Part shown: piece by piece, positions 1-9,603 of the stretch | Numbering within the stretch: the stretch's first letter is position 1 | Layout: each line of letters starts with the position of its first letter | Source of the DNA: Bondarzewia mesenterica | Lineage: Eukaryota > Basidiomycota > Agaricomycetes > Russulales > Bondarzewiaceae | Length of the DNA stretch: 16,520 nucleotides | Assembly (NCBI GenBank): GCA_004802705.1 | Contig: SGPL01000656.1 | Location: 1-16,520, forward strand | Direction of reading: 5' to 3' | Made by a program: the position numbers and the translations under genes | The notes under the pieces: model-generated | Databases searched by the model: none | What the model saw: only the letters and a program-made list of their open reading frames with translations | What the model was told of the DNA's origin: nothing

Positions 1-640
1 TGAATAGCTATTTTTTTGATATATATAATAATTATTTATCAATAAAAAAGTTAAAATGTAAGTTATATTCCTTGCTATGTATCTTAGAATGTGCTGATAG
101 ATATAGATATTCTACTCTTTTTTAAATAAAAGCATCCTTTTTAATGTGTACAGACTACACAAGATGCATGCTGATAAATATATAAATCTAGCTAATGCTT
201 CTGCATAAAATGAAGAATACTAAGCTAACTAACATCAGCTCCTCTTTATGTCACTCAATGATATAAATATAGTCTACAATTATAATATCCCCTACGTTAA
301 TTTCATCTCTATCATATAAAGCTCTGGCATGAGAAAATCACACACTATAAATGAAATAATTAAGCTTGTATTCACATTGCCTTTTAACGTACAGATTACC
401 TTTTAGCTTTCAAATTTACATGCTTTCACTTCCCTTCAAACTGATGCCAGATTACCAGTCGCTGAACATTCTCATTCCTATTTTTTACTCTATTCTTCCT
501 ACTCTAACTTTGCCCTTATTTGCTCATTTTTTATCTTCATCGTATAATGTTTGTTATATCTTTTAGTCTCTCTTCTCTACTCTCTGCTCAATATATAAGC
601 TACGATACCTCTCTGTAAAATATCAGATCAGTTTCTAGAC
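1..640. other. AT-rich gene-free left flank
   Basis: This stretch is AT-rich with many short T and TA runs. I see no reading frame with a recognisable motif, no RNA gene and no clear repeat boundary. Short open frames here are low-complexity, Leu/Phe/Ser-rich translations of pyrimidine-rich DNA and are not supported as genes. Confidence 0.6.
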
Positions 641-658
641 TTTAGACCTCATTTTCCT

Positions 659-760
659 TGTGTGAACTGTGACTGTGACTGTGACCTATGAACTGTGACC
701 TGCAACTTTGACTTTGCTGTGATTTACTATGATCTTTGACATTGCTGTGACTTATTACTA
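659..760 (+). repeat. Degenerate TGTGAC short tandem repeat
   Basis: The hexamer TGTGAC and near variants (TGTGAA, TTTGAC, TGTGAT) recur in loose tandem, with the cleanest part (three close copies) near 665-690 and decaying copies to about 760. It looks like a small degraded microsatellite or minisatellite. No function is inferred. Confidence 0.5.
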
Positions 761-1142
761 TCTTGGTGACTTCATCTCCTCGATGTCCCTCATCTATCTC
801 TATCACCTCATTTTATCTTTATATCCTATTCATCCTCTTGTTCTATAACATCTCAAACCTTTGACCACAATGTCATATTAACTTTGCCCTCTTATCAGAA
901 TATTGCTCCAACATTGCACCTGATCGCACGCTTTTATTTATTTTTTGTACTCATCTACTTACACACCTATGTCTTTGTAGCAGACGTCTACTCGACTCAT
1001 CCTCTTGCACATCACTTGTAGTGTCTTTTAGAGTGTTGTTTCTCCTCTAAGGGCATCACAAGTGTATCAGCATAAGTATCAGAGAAGCGACTAATCTGGA
1101 GGACTCATTCTATATGGTCCTCAGATAGTTTTGAAGACCTCT
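761..1142. other. Pyrimidine-rich stretch without recognised gene
   Basis: The + strand is rich in CT tracts up to about 1020 and then becomes more mixed in composition. It lies directly upstream of the kinase-like remnant and could hold its lost 5' portion, but I could not follow a convincing frame through it. Confidence 0.4.
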
Positions 1143-1592
1143 TGATGTAGTAGCCATTGTGATGTCAAATCTAACATCTATTAATCAGTTTATGGTGAGC
1201 ATTTGAGCCTGGCTAAATACATGACAGGTGGGGACATCTTTGTATCAATAAATCATAGATAATTCTATCAACAGATAACTGTTCAATTTCTGTATAGTGA
1301 TCTTATTAATGACAATATTGAGATCTTTGTCCCACATTATACAATCATCTGCACTATTGACCATCCACTTTGTGAGTATAAATCAGACTTGGAATTAACT
1401 TGAAATTGCTAAAGGGGTTACATGCGGCCCTTGATGGTAAGTGTATTCCAGACTCATGCTATCTTTCATTATTGACAATGTCTTGTAGTGTATAAGTTTC
1501 TATGCGATCAGAATGTTTTTTATTGCGATATTAGTCCTAGAAATATCCTCCTCACTGATGCACTTCAACAAGTTCTAACTGCTGACTGATTA
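1143..1592 (+). pseudogene. FunK1-like fungal protein kinase remnant
   Basis: The clearest evidence is a degenerate kinase catalytic loop at 1521-1557, read as YCDISPRNILL, which matches the HRDISPGNILL type loop of fungal-specific FunK1 kinases. The changes H to Y, R to C and G to R each fit one C-to-T or G-to-A transition. Upstream in the same frame come VKSN (about 1164) and HPLCEYKSDLEL (1362-1397). The frame then slips to give LLKGLHAALDGKC (about 1405-1445) before returning for VYKFLCDQNV and the catalytic loop. Ser-Asp-Leu-Glu-Leu followed by an Ala-Leu-Asp-Gly helix before the HRD loop is the usual FunK1 order. In-frame stops and two frame changes make it a pseudogene. After TAD and a TGA at 1590-1592, where the metal-binding Asp segment should continue, the sequence turns AT-rich, so the C-terminal lobe is lost or unrecognisable. 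The family assignment is from motif memory only. Confidence 0.6.
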
Positions 1593-1694
1593 CAATTAAG
1601 TATAACTATAATTAAATAAATTTTATATTTATTAGCTAAGTTAAAGTAATTATTAATAAAAAAACCTTCAAATTTTAAGACCTTTTTTATGATG

Positions 1695-1715
1695 TATAAT
1701 ATATATATATAATAA
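1695..1715. repeat. TA-rich block, copy 1
   Basis: TATAAT followed by AT repeats and AATAA, identical over 21 bases to the block at 2765-2785. Both copies are followed within about 5-6 bases by AATCAA and then by a CTATATA-containing stretch, so the similarity may extend beyond the simple repeat. Confidence 0.45.
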
Positions 1716-2764
1716 TTTAAATCAAGTTGAGCTCTATATATAAAGTTATTTAGAATATAAATTATAATTTGAAATAGTATAGTGACTAAGAGTATTAATC
1801 AGATTTTTATAAGTGTATAAAATATCAATAAAATTATAATATAATATGTAAACTAGCCTTTTGCTTATTATTTTTTTTTTACATTGATACCTCCCCCCAT
1901 TAGTATCTCTTTTCTTAAAACAAATTTTGCTATTCTTTTCACTGTATTTTTTTCTTTTCCTCTTGCTTCCTTTAAACCTGCATTCTTTATTAGCATAAGC
2001 ACTGTAATACTTATAGAGAAGATAAAAAGCCCTTTCTCTCTTAAATTTAAGGTATATTTTTTATCTCTTAAAATTCTCCAATTTATTCATATTATAAATT
2101 ATGGCTGTCTATAATCTCCAACAATGCCCTCTATATCTTATATAAGGACCTAAAGTGCAAGGGCTTCATTTAAGGGATCATAAAAAGAAATAATAAAACA
2201 AAAAGTGTATGCTCTTTTATCTCTATTTACATGTGCAAACTATATTAAAGAGTTTTTGACTTTTAATAGCTAGTCAAGAATGCATTTTTTATTTATTTAA
2301 ACTATCATCATGTTATTACAACTAGCTTTATCACACTTTTAGGACTTTTTGTAAGATATATTTAATTATTAGATTGATAACTAAGCATTTAGATAATGAG
2401 CACAGTGTTAGCTATAATATGATGAATAGAATAATGTACTCTTACTGTTACTGTTTTATAAATTCATTCTATATGCAATCTATATAACTTTAAAGATAAA
2501 TACATCTAATTTATTTTTATCCTTCTCATGATGTAAAAAAGAGCACTAAAAGAAAATATGTGATACATGTCTTGAAGAGAAGTATATTTAGTTTTTTTTA
2601 TGTCCCTTCTCTCTTCTTACTTTTTTAATATTAATAAAAGTGTTAACATTATTCTTATATTATTAGTTTGAGTCAAATGTAAAAAGTAAGGTTAAGTCTG
2701 AAATATTAAAAGTGTATTAATTGAACACTAAATATATAGCATGCAATAAGCTGATCACTGATAT

Positions 2765-2785
2765 TATAATATATATATATAATAA
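2765..2785. repeat. TA-rich block, copy 2
   Basis: Second copy of the 21-base TA-rich block at 1695-1715, in direct orientation about 1070 bases away, with loosely similar 3' flanks (AATCAA, then CTATATA). It could be the edge of a decayed repeat or simple-sequence coincidence. Confidence 0.4.
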
Positions 2786-3058
2786 ATATTAATCAAAATA
2801 TATTCTATATAGAATTGATTAGAGTGAACAAATAAATTTGATGCTATAAGATCAATAATAGAGTATTTATTATGCCTTCTTAAGAATAAAGAGAAAGATG
2901 ACACTGATGCTAATTATCATAATCTATAAAATTTATTCAATAGTATACTTTAAGCTATATTATTTAACCTTACAAACACCTTCATTATCCTCTACCTTAC
3001 CTGCAAGAACACTCGACATAGAGAGCTTGTCAATACAATAAGATAAAGTCAATAGCTC

Positions 3059-4734
3059 TGCAAGGCCCCGAAACTCCTCAGAGGCCAATCAACTTTGTCG
3101 AGAAGTAGCACTCTAAAAAAGATAACTATCGACCCTATCCCCCACCCGGTACCATCTAAGGTGTCGATAGCGGGTACAGCTAGCCTCAGCAAATCAAGCA
3201 ACAACCTAGACAACAAGACTAAGTCGAATGAGGAAGAGGTACTGCAGGTGATCACAGAAGCATCAAAGCTAGAAAGTGTAGAAGGCACTACGAAGGACAA
3301 GAACATGAGATACAAGTCCGAAAGGGTCATAGACTCAATAAATGCTAAGGACTACATAGTACGTGCTAAATTAATCGTGAATAAGGAGCCTTTAATAGTA
3401 GACACCATGGCCACCTCTCTGTTATTATTTGCTGAGATAATTTACAAGCAATTGCCAGACAAGTATATCAGATCTGTACGTGACTGCCTCCAGGCCTATG
3501 TCTTGGTCCTATGCAACCTCAACAATGACCTCCACACAGAGAAACTTTTGAGTGCTCTGGCGAAGGCCATCACTGATCGCACTGTTACTACTGACCCCTC
3601 AGAGCTTCAGAAATACATGACCGTAGCCTTCAGCAAACAAGAAGCTCACCTCGAGAAGAAATTTACTGACCTAGCCACAAAACTGCAACCTCCTCCCACT
3701 ATGACATAACCATCCATAAAAAGGACACACATTGATGCACTAGGCAAACAAATCAAGCAGTTGATGAACAACCTTGCCGCCACTTGCACCCCTGTGTATT
3801 AAGATACACTAGCAAAGACTGCCATAGCACTAACTCAAGCCTCTTCCCCTCCTCCTCCTTTAGGTGTATGCCAATATGCTAGGATAGTGGCTAAAGCATG
3901 CCAAATTCTGATGGATGCCCTCAACCTGAATGCCTCCCCCTCTAGATGGCACAAGCCTGGACACAATACACAACAATGCCAACAATGCCATTACCAGCAT
4001 TATGAAGGACCTAAAAGCTAACCCTAGATTTACAGTCATTATATGTCAGGTCACATGCACCAAGACGAGAGCCCTCCTTCTTGAACTAGGCAGTGCCAAA
4101 GGAGCAAAATGGTTGGGTTCATGGAGTAAGTGATTCAGTGCTAAATTAAGAGCAAAAATCCACCTTCACTCTCGCCTCTATCCAGTTCTGGTTAAATTCA
4201 CGCCACTCTCACTCTGACTGGTGAACATGGTTGACCTAAGGGAAATCAAAAAAAGTTAACAGCTTGGGCGAGGACTTCATCAACTCAGCTAGATGGGTAA
4301 AACTAGTCCACTAGTGTAGCCCCTCTCAAAAATGTGCCCATGCAATACTTGCTTTCTCCTCACCCATAGCGGTGAACTCAGTCCTAGTGGGAGGTATATT
4401 CATATATCATACTAAGTTATGGCCTGAGAAGTTGTGCAAGGAACTCATCTGCTATCTAAAATGCCAGCGATACAGATACATGATAGCACAATGTCCAAAA
4501 CCTATGAATATCTATGGCACTTATAGTAAAGGGCACCACACAGTAAACTGCAATGACAAGGAGCCTCAACACTGTATCTTGTGCACTTTGGGTGACCACA
4601 CCAGCTGGTCTCATAGCTGTCCCACCTTTTCATGCCTTTGTGACAGACTAGATGCTAACTACATAGAGAATACTATGTTTTTCTTCCTAATAAGTAAAAA
4701 ATGGATACATGAACTCACTCCTCTATATCTCTAA
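3059..4734 (+). pseudogene. LINE ORF1, Gag-like zinc-knuckle protein (broken)
   Basis: ORF1 proteins of Tad1-type LINEs bind the element RNA. The longest open stretch (3095-3709) is Ser/Lys-rich with a charged C-terminus. Translation continues past a TAA that replaces an expected CAA, through IDALGKQIKQLMNN and a Pro-rich linker, to ARIVAKACQILMD (about 3880). The frame shifts near 3930 and resumes with DTIHNNANNAITSIMKDL and LLLELGSAKGAKWL, the segment ahead of the RNA-binding part in this family. After a poorly readable stretch (4134-4370), 4372-4734 encodes the Cys/His knuckles: CQRYRYMIAQCP, then YSKGHHTVNC, then CILCTLGDHTSWSHSCPTF, followed by a DANYIENTMFF tail like the PEN-xx-PYF tail of agaric LINEs. 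Several zinc ligands are changed, for example Cys to Tyr in the second knuckle. No true ATG start is clear; the first open codon near 3095 is TTG. Confidence 0.8.
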
Positions 4735-5040
4735 TGATCAGCACTCAAAACCTCTGCAACATAACCCACTCCGAATATGCATTCTCAAAAGGCCCCTATA
4801 TTACTTCAAACGACCCTATCCTTCTCACCCTTAATGATCCAACTTCTGCCTCGCACTCTTACAACTAACTCAGCAATCACTGCCTCTCTATCACCTCACT
4901 TCGTCCTTATTTCCCCCCATCGCTAATACTAGCACTCAAACCCTATCTCCTCTCCCTTGCTCGCAGGTCTCACTGGCCTACAAGATAGCATGCATGACTC
5001 CTCTCTGCACCTCTCTCAATAAATAGCATGCCTGACCAAA
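4735..5040 (+). other. LINE ORF1-ORF2 junction
   Basis: About 300 bases between the last recognisable ORF1 residue and the first ORF2 endonuclease motif. It has several stops in each frame and is C/T-rich. In related LINEs this is the inter-ORF linker or the N-terminus of ORF2. I see no distinct gene or site in it. Confidence 0.5.
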
Positions 5041-5045
5041 CATTC

Positions 5046-5830
5046 ATGAGCCTTCATATCTGGTAGCAAAATATCAATACATCCCTTAACAATCAGCAAA
5101 GCCTTCTAGGCATGGCCTCACCCGATGACTTCAATCTCTTACTCTTGTAGGAGCTTAACATCAATTATTTCAAAAATACCATACTTACCCCAACATGGAT
5201 GGTATTGTACCCTACTAACCACCTACTAAAATCAAAATCCACTAGATTTCTCATCCTCATCTGAGCCAAGCTCTCCACTACTAACTGGAGACAGCTCGAC
5301 TTTCTCAGCCCTGATGTCTCAGTTATACAAATCATGGGCACTTTCAGCCAACTCACCATTTTCAACATTTACAATAACAACTCACATGGCAAGACCTTAG
5401 CTCTGCTTGATAAGTACCTCCAGGACCATGAGAGGGAGCTAACTCTAGATGATCACTCATATCTAGTCCTCTGTAGAGACTTCAACCACCATCACCTATT
5501 ATGGAATGACTCAAAAGATATGCATCTGTTCACTAAAAAGACACTAGATGACGTGAAACTGATCCTCATGCTTCTCGCTCATTATCACATGGTCATGCTG
5601 CTTCCAGGAGGAACTCCCACTCTGTAGTACTTTGTCACTAGAAAGTATTCCTGGCTTGACAATGTCTTCTGTTCAGACTCATGCACAAATCTTTTCATAG
5701 CTTGTGACATAAATCCAGGACTCTGAAGCCCCAAAACTGATCACCTGCTTATTTACAACATTATCGACCTCGACATCCTGCTCACACTAGCCTGGAAGGT
5801 TTGCAACTGGTGTCTTATGGATTGAACGGC
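5046..5830 (+). pseudogene. LINE ORF2, AP-type endonuclease domain (broken)
   Basis: This is the exonuclease-endonuclease-phosphatase domain that nicks target DNA to prime LINE insertion. The conserved start reads LHIW-stop-QNIN (5052-5075), where the TAG at 5064 stands for CAG of the usual WQQN. The next catalytic segment reads NLLLL-stop-ELN, again TAG for the Gln of the LLLQE motif, with the metal-binding Glu retained. Downstream are the beta-strand TPTWMVLYPTNH, TIFNIYNNNSHG, the SYLVLCRDFNHHHLLWND segment (about 5458-5511), where Gly of GDFN is Arg, and KTDHLLIYNIIDLDIL near the end, keeping the Asp-His pair. One frame (starting at positions divisible by 3) carries all of this without a frameshift, only stops, so the decay here is mainly point mutation. 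Confidence 0.85.
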
Positions 5831-7177
5831 CTTCGAAAAGAAGATCTCAACCCACCTTGAGGACCTCCCCCTACCCCAACATATCTCCACCATCGAGCAA
5901 TTTTAGCAAGCAGCTAATAATCTCAATATGGCCCTTATGGATGTTGTACATGCCACAGTTCCACTCACTAAGCCGTGCTCTTTTTCCAAGCACTGGTGGA
6001 TCTTAGACTTGACAATCATGCATAAGGAAAAGCAGCATCTGGCTAACTTATCTTACAGCTTTTGCAGCCCCCCAAATCACCCCTCTCACAAGCAGGCCAA
6101 GGAGTTCCATAATGCCTATGCTGCCAAGATTCAATGCACTAAGAAATAGCACTAAGAGGAATAGCTCAAGGAGGCAGAGGAGAAGGACTTATAAATAGCT
6201 AATAAGTACATCTCATCTCCTGCAGGTGATGGTAGCAAGACACGAATTCCTTCACTTAAGGTCAAGAATGCCAATAGGACACCATACATACTATATATCA
6301 ATGAGGAGAAAAGCACTGAACTAGCCAGCATCTTCTTCCTCCTCTCTTCTGCTGTCATGTCAATTGACCCAAACACCATCTACCTAGCTCCATCCTCTGC
6401 CTTCACACTCATAACGAGAGATTAAATCTGTTGCAACCTCAAGCAACTCAGTCCATACAAAAGCCCCAGAACTTGATGGCATCCCTAACGTAGTCCTCAT
6501 GTGATCTAGCAAGGACATCTTCAAGCACCTCTTCTTCCTTTTTACAGCAGTCTTTGAGCTCCAAACCTTCTACTTTCTTTGGTGCGACTCCATCACTACC
6601 TGTGTAAGCCCAAAAAGCCCTGATATGACATTCCAAAAGCCTACTGACTCATCACTCTGCTAAACATGACCTATAAGCTTCTATCTATCATCATTGCTGA
6701 GGAACTGACTTACAAAATGGAAACTAACAACCTTGTATCAGCGTTTCACTTTGGTGGATGATCAGAGTGTACCACGATAGACTCTATGCTCTTAATTGTG
6801 AATAGGGTGAAGCCCACATGGTGAGATAAAAAGATAGTATCAGTACTTTTCTTGGACATTGAGGGTGCACTCTTGAATGCAGTCACTGACAGGCTGCTCT
6901 ACAACATATGCAAGCAGTAAATCCATGAGCATTATGTCTTCTTCATAGCATGACTGCCAGACTACTCTCTGATTTGATAACTACTCCTCAGACTACATCA
7001 CACTCTACAATAGCATCAGGCAAAAGGATCTGCTCTCTATGATTCTTTACTTGTTCTACAATGCTGATCTCCTAGATCTCCCTCAAGGCCTCAAAGAATT
7101 AGCAACCTCCTTTATCGATAATGTGACATTTATTGCAGTGGGTAAAACTTTTAGCAAGATCCATAAAACCTTAGCAT
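5831..7177 (+). pseudogene. LINE ORF2, reverse transcriptase (broken, split by insertion)
   Basis: This is the polymerase half of LINE ORF2. The linker reads in the endonuclease frame (HATVPLTKPCSFSKHWW; LKVKNANRTPYILYINEEKS). RT motifs follow: YKLLSIIIAEELTYKMETNN, then FHFGG-stop-SECTTIDSM (agaric consensus is close to FGGRPGRSTTDS), then VLFLDIEGALLNAVTDRLLY, with the first catalytic Asp at 6855-6857. A frameshift lies between about 6930 and 6990; after it the frame gives IRQKDLLSMILYLFYNADLL, where GQGDPLS is expected. The catalytic box reads SFIDNVTFIAVGKTF, with the second Asp changed to Asn (AAT at 7120-7122). Translation runs to KIHKTLA and stops at the nested LTR element. The enzyme would be inactive from the Asp loss alone. 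Downstream continuation beyond 14884 is doubtful. Confidence 0.88.
7173..7177. repeat. Target site duplication, left copy (AGCAT)
   Basis: Five bases immediately left of the LTR element read AGCAT, matching AGCAC on the right at four of five positions; the mismatch is a C/T transition. A 5-bp duplication is normal for Ty3/gypsy integrases and marks this as a single insertion into the LINE. Confidence 0.8.
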
Positions 7178-7579
7178 TGTCAAGTCGGTCGAATTTTTAT
7201 GGCTTTGCTTATATGCTAAGCCTAGTCGTGCCTTATTAGGGCTTCAAGAGGATTTCAGGACACTAGCTGCTGGCTAGGTTGAGCAAGATATGAAGTAACA
7301 AAAGTAAGGACTTTAACCCTATATTCTATTGCAGTAGTTCTATCGAGTTACAAAGATAGACAAAAGAGATCAAGCTGAGTAAGCACAAGTCTGGTCACAA
7401 TATATATATAGCCCTGCTGTGGCACACAGATTAGCTTACATAATTATACAGAGCACGGGAGTGGAAGGGCTGGTAAAGATAAAGTGGTTGCAGTTAGCTA
7501 GACTGCCTCATTGGGAAGAGTAATGTGATGCATCTATAAAAGAAAAAGGAAAAGTTACATAATATTGTCGTTCATAACA
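7178..7579 (-). repeat. 3' LTR of the chromovirus
   Basis: This 402-bp repeat on the + strand begins TGTCAAGTC and ends ATAACA. It aligns without gaps to 14483-14884. It is the 3' LTR because the element reads on the minus strand. A TATA block lies at 7401-7410 and a copy of ATCAAGCT at 7369-7376, as in the other LTR. By hand count the two LTRs differ at about 42 positions, nearly all transitions. Confidence 0.95.
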
Positions 7580-7593
7580 ACTGCCCCTTCACT
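7580..7593 (-). promoter_or_regulatory. Polypurine tract for plus-strand priming
   Basis: On the minus strand the bases directly before the 3' LTR read AGTGAAGGGGCAGT, a purine-rich run ending at the LTR's first TG. This is the standard position for the RNase H-resistant primer of second-strand synthesis. The core GAAGGGG is purine only; the last four bases include a pyrimidine C and T. Confidence 0.6.
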
Positions 7594-7620
7594 GCACTCC
7601 TGTTGCCCTCAACAGGACTT

Positions 7621-9126
7621 CTAGTCAGTAGTGTAGCCATAGAGATCAGGGTCAGCTGCATAATCAGCGTTATAGTGGGGAGCATCCAGTCCACCCATGT
7701 CATCATTATGGTCAGTATCATCATTATGGGGGGAAAATGTGTGCCCTTTGCCTTTCTTAGGGCATGCTTTGGCAAGGTGTGAGGATAAGTCACAGATGTA
7801 ACACCTCTTCACCCTGCTCAGCCCACTATAAGGTCTCCCTGCTCCTCTTTTTGCCATTTGCGATAAAGGTCCAGCGGGTACCTTCATGATCTGTGGCTTT
7901 GTATATCTCTTCCTTCTCTCACCTCTTAGCCGTTTGGCAGCTTCTTCCACATCCAAGTGCCTTACTTGGTCCAGAAGGTAAGTGGAAACCATTTGGGCAA
8001 GGAGCAAATTGGTGACTAGAGGTTCCAACCTAGCACTTACATCTACTGCCCAGAGCTATGCCGCAATGTCCCATCTATTGATGGTAAATTGAAACTGGCG
8101 GCATTTATGCAAGGTAATGATGTGGTGCTCCTCCTCGATATTGAGAGTCAGTGTACAGTAGTGATGGATGTCCGCGGTCAGGCTGGGTTCCCCTACCTAT
8201 TATAGGGCTCCTTCTATTTGTGTATATTTTTCTAATGATATAATAATAGCATGAAACTCCATCTCGACCCTAATGGTATGACCTGTGAGGGGGAGAGGGG
8301 TGCATACTGGCAGGGCAATGGTGGGGTGTCCATAGTGGACCACTTCATCTGGTGTCTGCTCTATCTTGGTGATGATCATGGGCAAGTCTAGCCTTTCCAT
8401 GAAAGAAGGTGTGTAAAGTGGTTCAGGTGATGGCATTATGAGGCAGGGTAAGATCATGTAAGTAGTGGCAGATACGGGGCTTGCTGGTGTAGGGAAAGTG
8501 TTCACTGATGCATCTACATGGGGTGGAGTCCCAGTGAGAAAAGAGATGTCTTAGTCAATTCGAGGGGAGGGGGAGCGAGGGACAGATACTCCTGTGAGAA
8601 AAGGGTTATTTTTGATCCAGTTGATTGCTTCCTTCATGTCCTCCTGGGCCCTTGCCAACTCCTCTTGCAGACTCAATGCATCCTCTTTTGCTTTTTTAGC
8701 TGCCAAGGCCATGAAGACCCTCCTTGCTTCCTCTTGTTGGTTCGCCTCCTATTTAGCCTCTGCTAGTCCTTTCAGGATCACCTGTCAGGTTCCTTCTTGA
8801 TGATCCTCTCTTTCCTGTGCAGTCATCCTAGCCTGCCTACAGCCATCTTCTTCCAGAGCCTCTAAGATTTTATCTGCCTCTTCTGAGAGGACTAAGTCTC
8901 ATTCTGCTTATTCTTGCATTTCTTCTTTGATGTCATCACTGTTGTGAAAGTCGAGGGTGAGGGGTAGAATATACATTTATGTGTTCATTTTTATCACCTT
9001 GAGAAGTGCTTTATTGAGGTATTATTGTTCTTCTGGGGTGGTGTATTGTATGGGTGATGGTGTCACCTGTGGGCTGGGAGTGGGAGTGGGCAATGAAGAT
9101 GTCTGAGTGTTAATGGGGGATGACAT
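7621..9126 (-). pseudogene. Third ORF downstream of pol: coiled-coil and CCHC protein
   Basis: One frame stays free of indels for about 502 codons between pol and the 3' LTR, interrupted by ten stops that are each one transition from Gln, Arg or Trp codons. A plausible ATG is at 9124-9126 (MSSPINTQ), followed by a Pro/Thr/Ser-rich start. Residues about 75-180 (8585-8900) are Glu/Ala/Lys-rich with heptad-like spacing (KILEALEEDG, AKKAKEDALSLQEELARAQ), suggesting a coiled coil. A middle region (8500-7950) is less biased (RWDIAA, LLAQMVSTYLLDQVRHLD). A basic patch then leads to a zinc knuckle, CYICDLSSHLAKAC (7762-7803), with perfect C-x2-C-x4-H-x4-C spacing, and an acidic Asp/His/Tyr-rich tail. 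This layout is Gag-like, but I see no capsid homology motif and the family is not recognised. The frame matches that of the upstream chromodomain, so readthrough or fusion is possible. The terminal TAG at 7621 may itself be mutated, with a TGA four codons later. Confidence 0.7.
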
Positions 9127-9252
9127 ATTAAGAAAGTCAAAGTTAATATAGCAAGTACCAGTTGAAAGATTATTACGTGTAGAAGGAGGATGATCATAGA
9201 ACTGTGAGGAACTGGGGAAAAAAGGGAGAATTTGCCCCCCTCTTGATGGTCT
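9127..9252 (-). other. Spacer between pol and third ORF
   Basis: On the minus strand, two adjacent TGA codons at 9253-9258 end pol. The same frame then runs open, with a Pro/Ser/Gly-rich translation, to the ATG at 9126. It could be an untranslated spacer or part of a longer third ORF; nothing in the sequence decides this. Confidence 0.45.
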
Positions 9253-9603
9253 TCATCATCTTTGACAATTGGATGATAAGGCTGGAGGTGATGTGGGGCT
9301 TATCATGTGCAGGTGTTTTCTATAAAAGTCTTTAAAGATGGCGTGTGCATCTTCCATGTCTTCTTCAAGGTCTTCTTGAAACATCTATTTGTCATCCACG
9401 GGCGAGTAGCCTTTCCATCGGACTAAATACTGTAGATTCTCACGGAACATTCTGAAGTCTAATAGCTTTTTGACTTCATATGCTTCTTTATTATCTATGA
9501 GGTCAGGTGGGTCTGGTCTTTCAAAGTTGGGTCCATGTGCTTGGGTTTTGACAAATAGCGTGATCAAGGATAAGTGAAATACTAGGATGTATTTTCTATG
9601 CAT
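9253..9603 (-). pseudogene. Pol C-terminus with chromodomain
   Basis: Chromodomains at the end of chromovirus integrases bind modified histone tails and steer insertion to heterochromatin. Residues at about 9490-9385 read EAYEVKKLLDFRMF, then LQYLVRWKGYSPVDDK, then a TAG at 9385-9387 and MFQEDLEEDMEDAHAIF. The first aromatic cage positions (Tyr of AYEV, Trp of RWKGY) are kept; the third, expected as Trp after DDK, is the stop (TGG to TAG). The segment upstream (VFHLSLITLFVKTQAHGP) is the typical linker after the integrase. It sits in a different frame from the integrase core: a single extra base near 9585 in the HP-VFH junction explains the shift. In this frame pol ends at two TGA codons (9253-9258). 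Confidence 0.85.

Larger units (their letters stand above)
1593..3039. other. AT-rich gene-free region
   Basis: This is strongly AT-rich DNA with TA microsatellite blocks and T tracts. No frame shows a protein motif; the longest open frame (1884-2114) is Phe/Ser/Ile-rich low complexity. It contains two near-identical TA-rich blocks, listed separately. It may be heavily mutated old repeat DNA, but I cannot assign it. Confidence 0.55.
3040..7177 (+). mobile_element. Degenerate Tad1-like LINE, interrupted
   Basis: A non-LTR retrotransposon on the + strand. ORF1 is Gag-like with cysteine-rich knuckles (to about 4734). ORF2 has an AP-type endonuclease (from about 5050) and a reverse transcriptase whose palm core ends at the nested LTR element at 7178. 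Order and motifs match fungal Tad1-group LINEs, particularly those of mushrooms. Base composition changes from AT-rich to mixed near 2970-3050, which I take as the approximate 5' end; no target duplication for the LINE was found. Stops and frameshifts occur throughout both ORFs. The RT thumb region and 3' end are not clearly recognisable on the far side of the insertion, so the element is either truncated or very decayed there. Confidence 0.85.

Noticed and set aside
366..2114. Short + strand open frames at 366-566 and 1884-2114
   Set aside because: Both are low-complexity translations of pyrimidine- and AT-rich DNA, with no motif and no conserved context.
3049..3330. Minus-strand open frame of about 93 codons over the LINE
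   Set aside because: It is the antisense shadow of ORF1 and shows no motif of its own.
7178..7579. The repeated 402-bp segments as terminal repeats of a DNA virus or provirus
   Set aside because: TG...CA ends, a 5-bp duplication, a polypurine tract and gag-pol between them identify an LTR retrotransposon; no capsid, envelope or DNA-virus genes are seen.
8518..8800. Overlapping + strand open frames (about 82 and 68 codons) with Cys/Phe/Leu-rich translations
   Set aside because: They lie antisense to the coiled-coil part of the third ORF, whose frame extends over 1.5 kb with a zinc knuckle. The + frames look like shadows.
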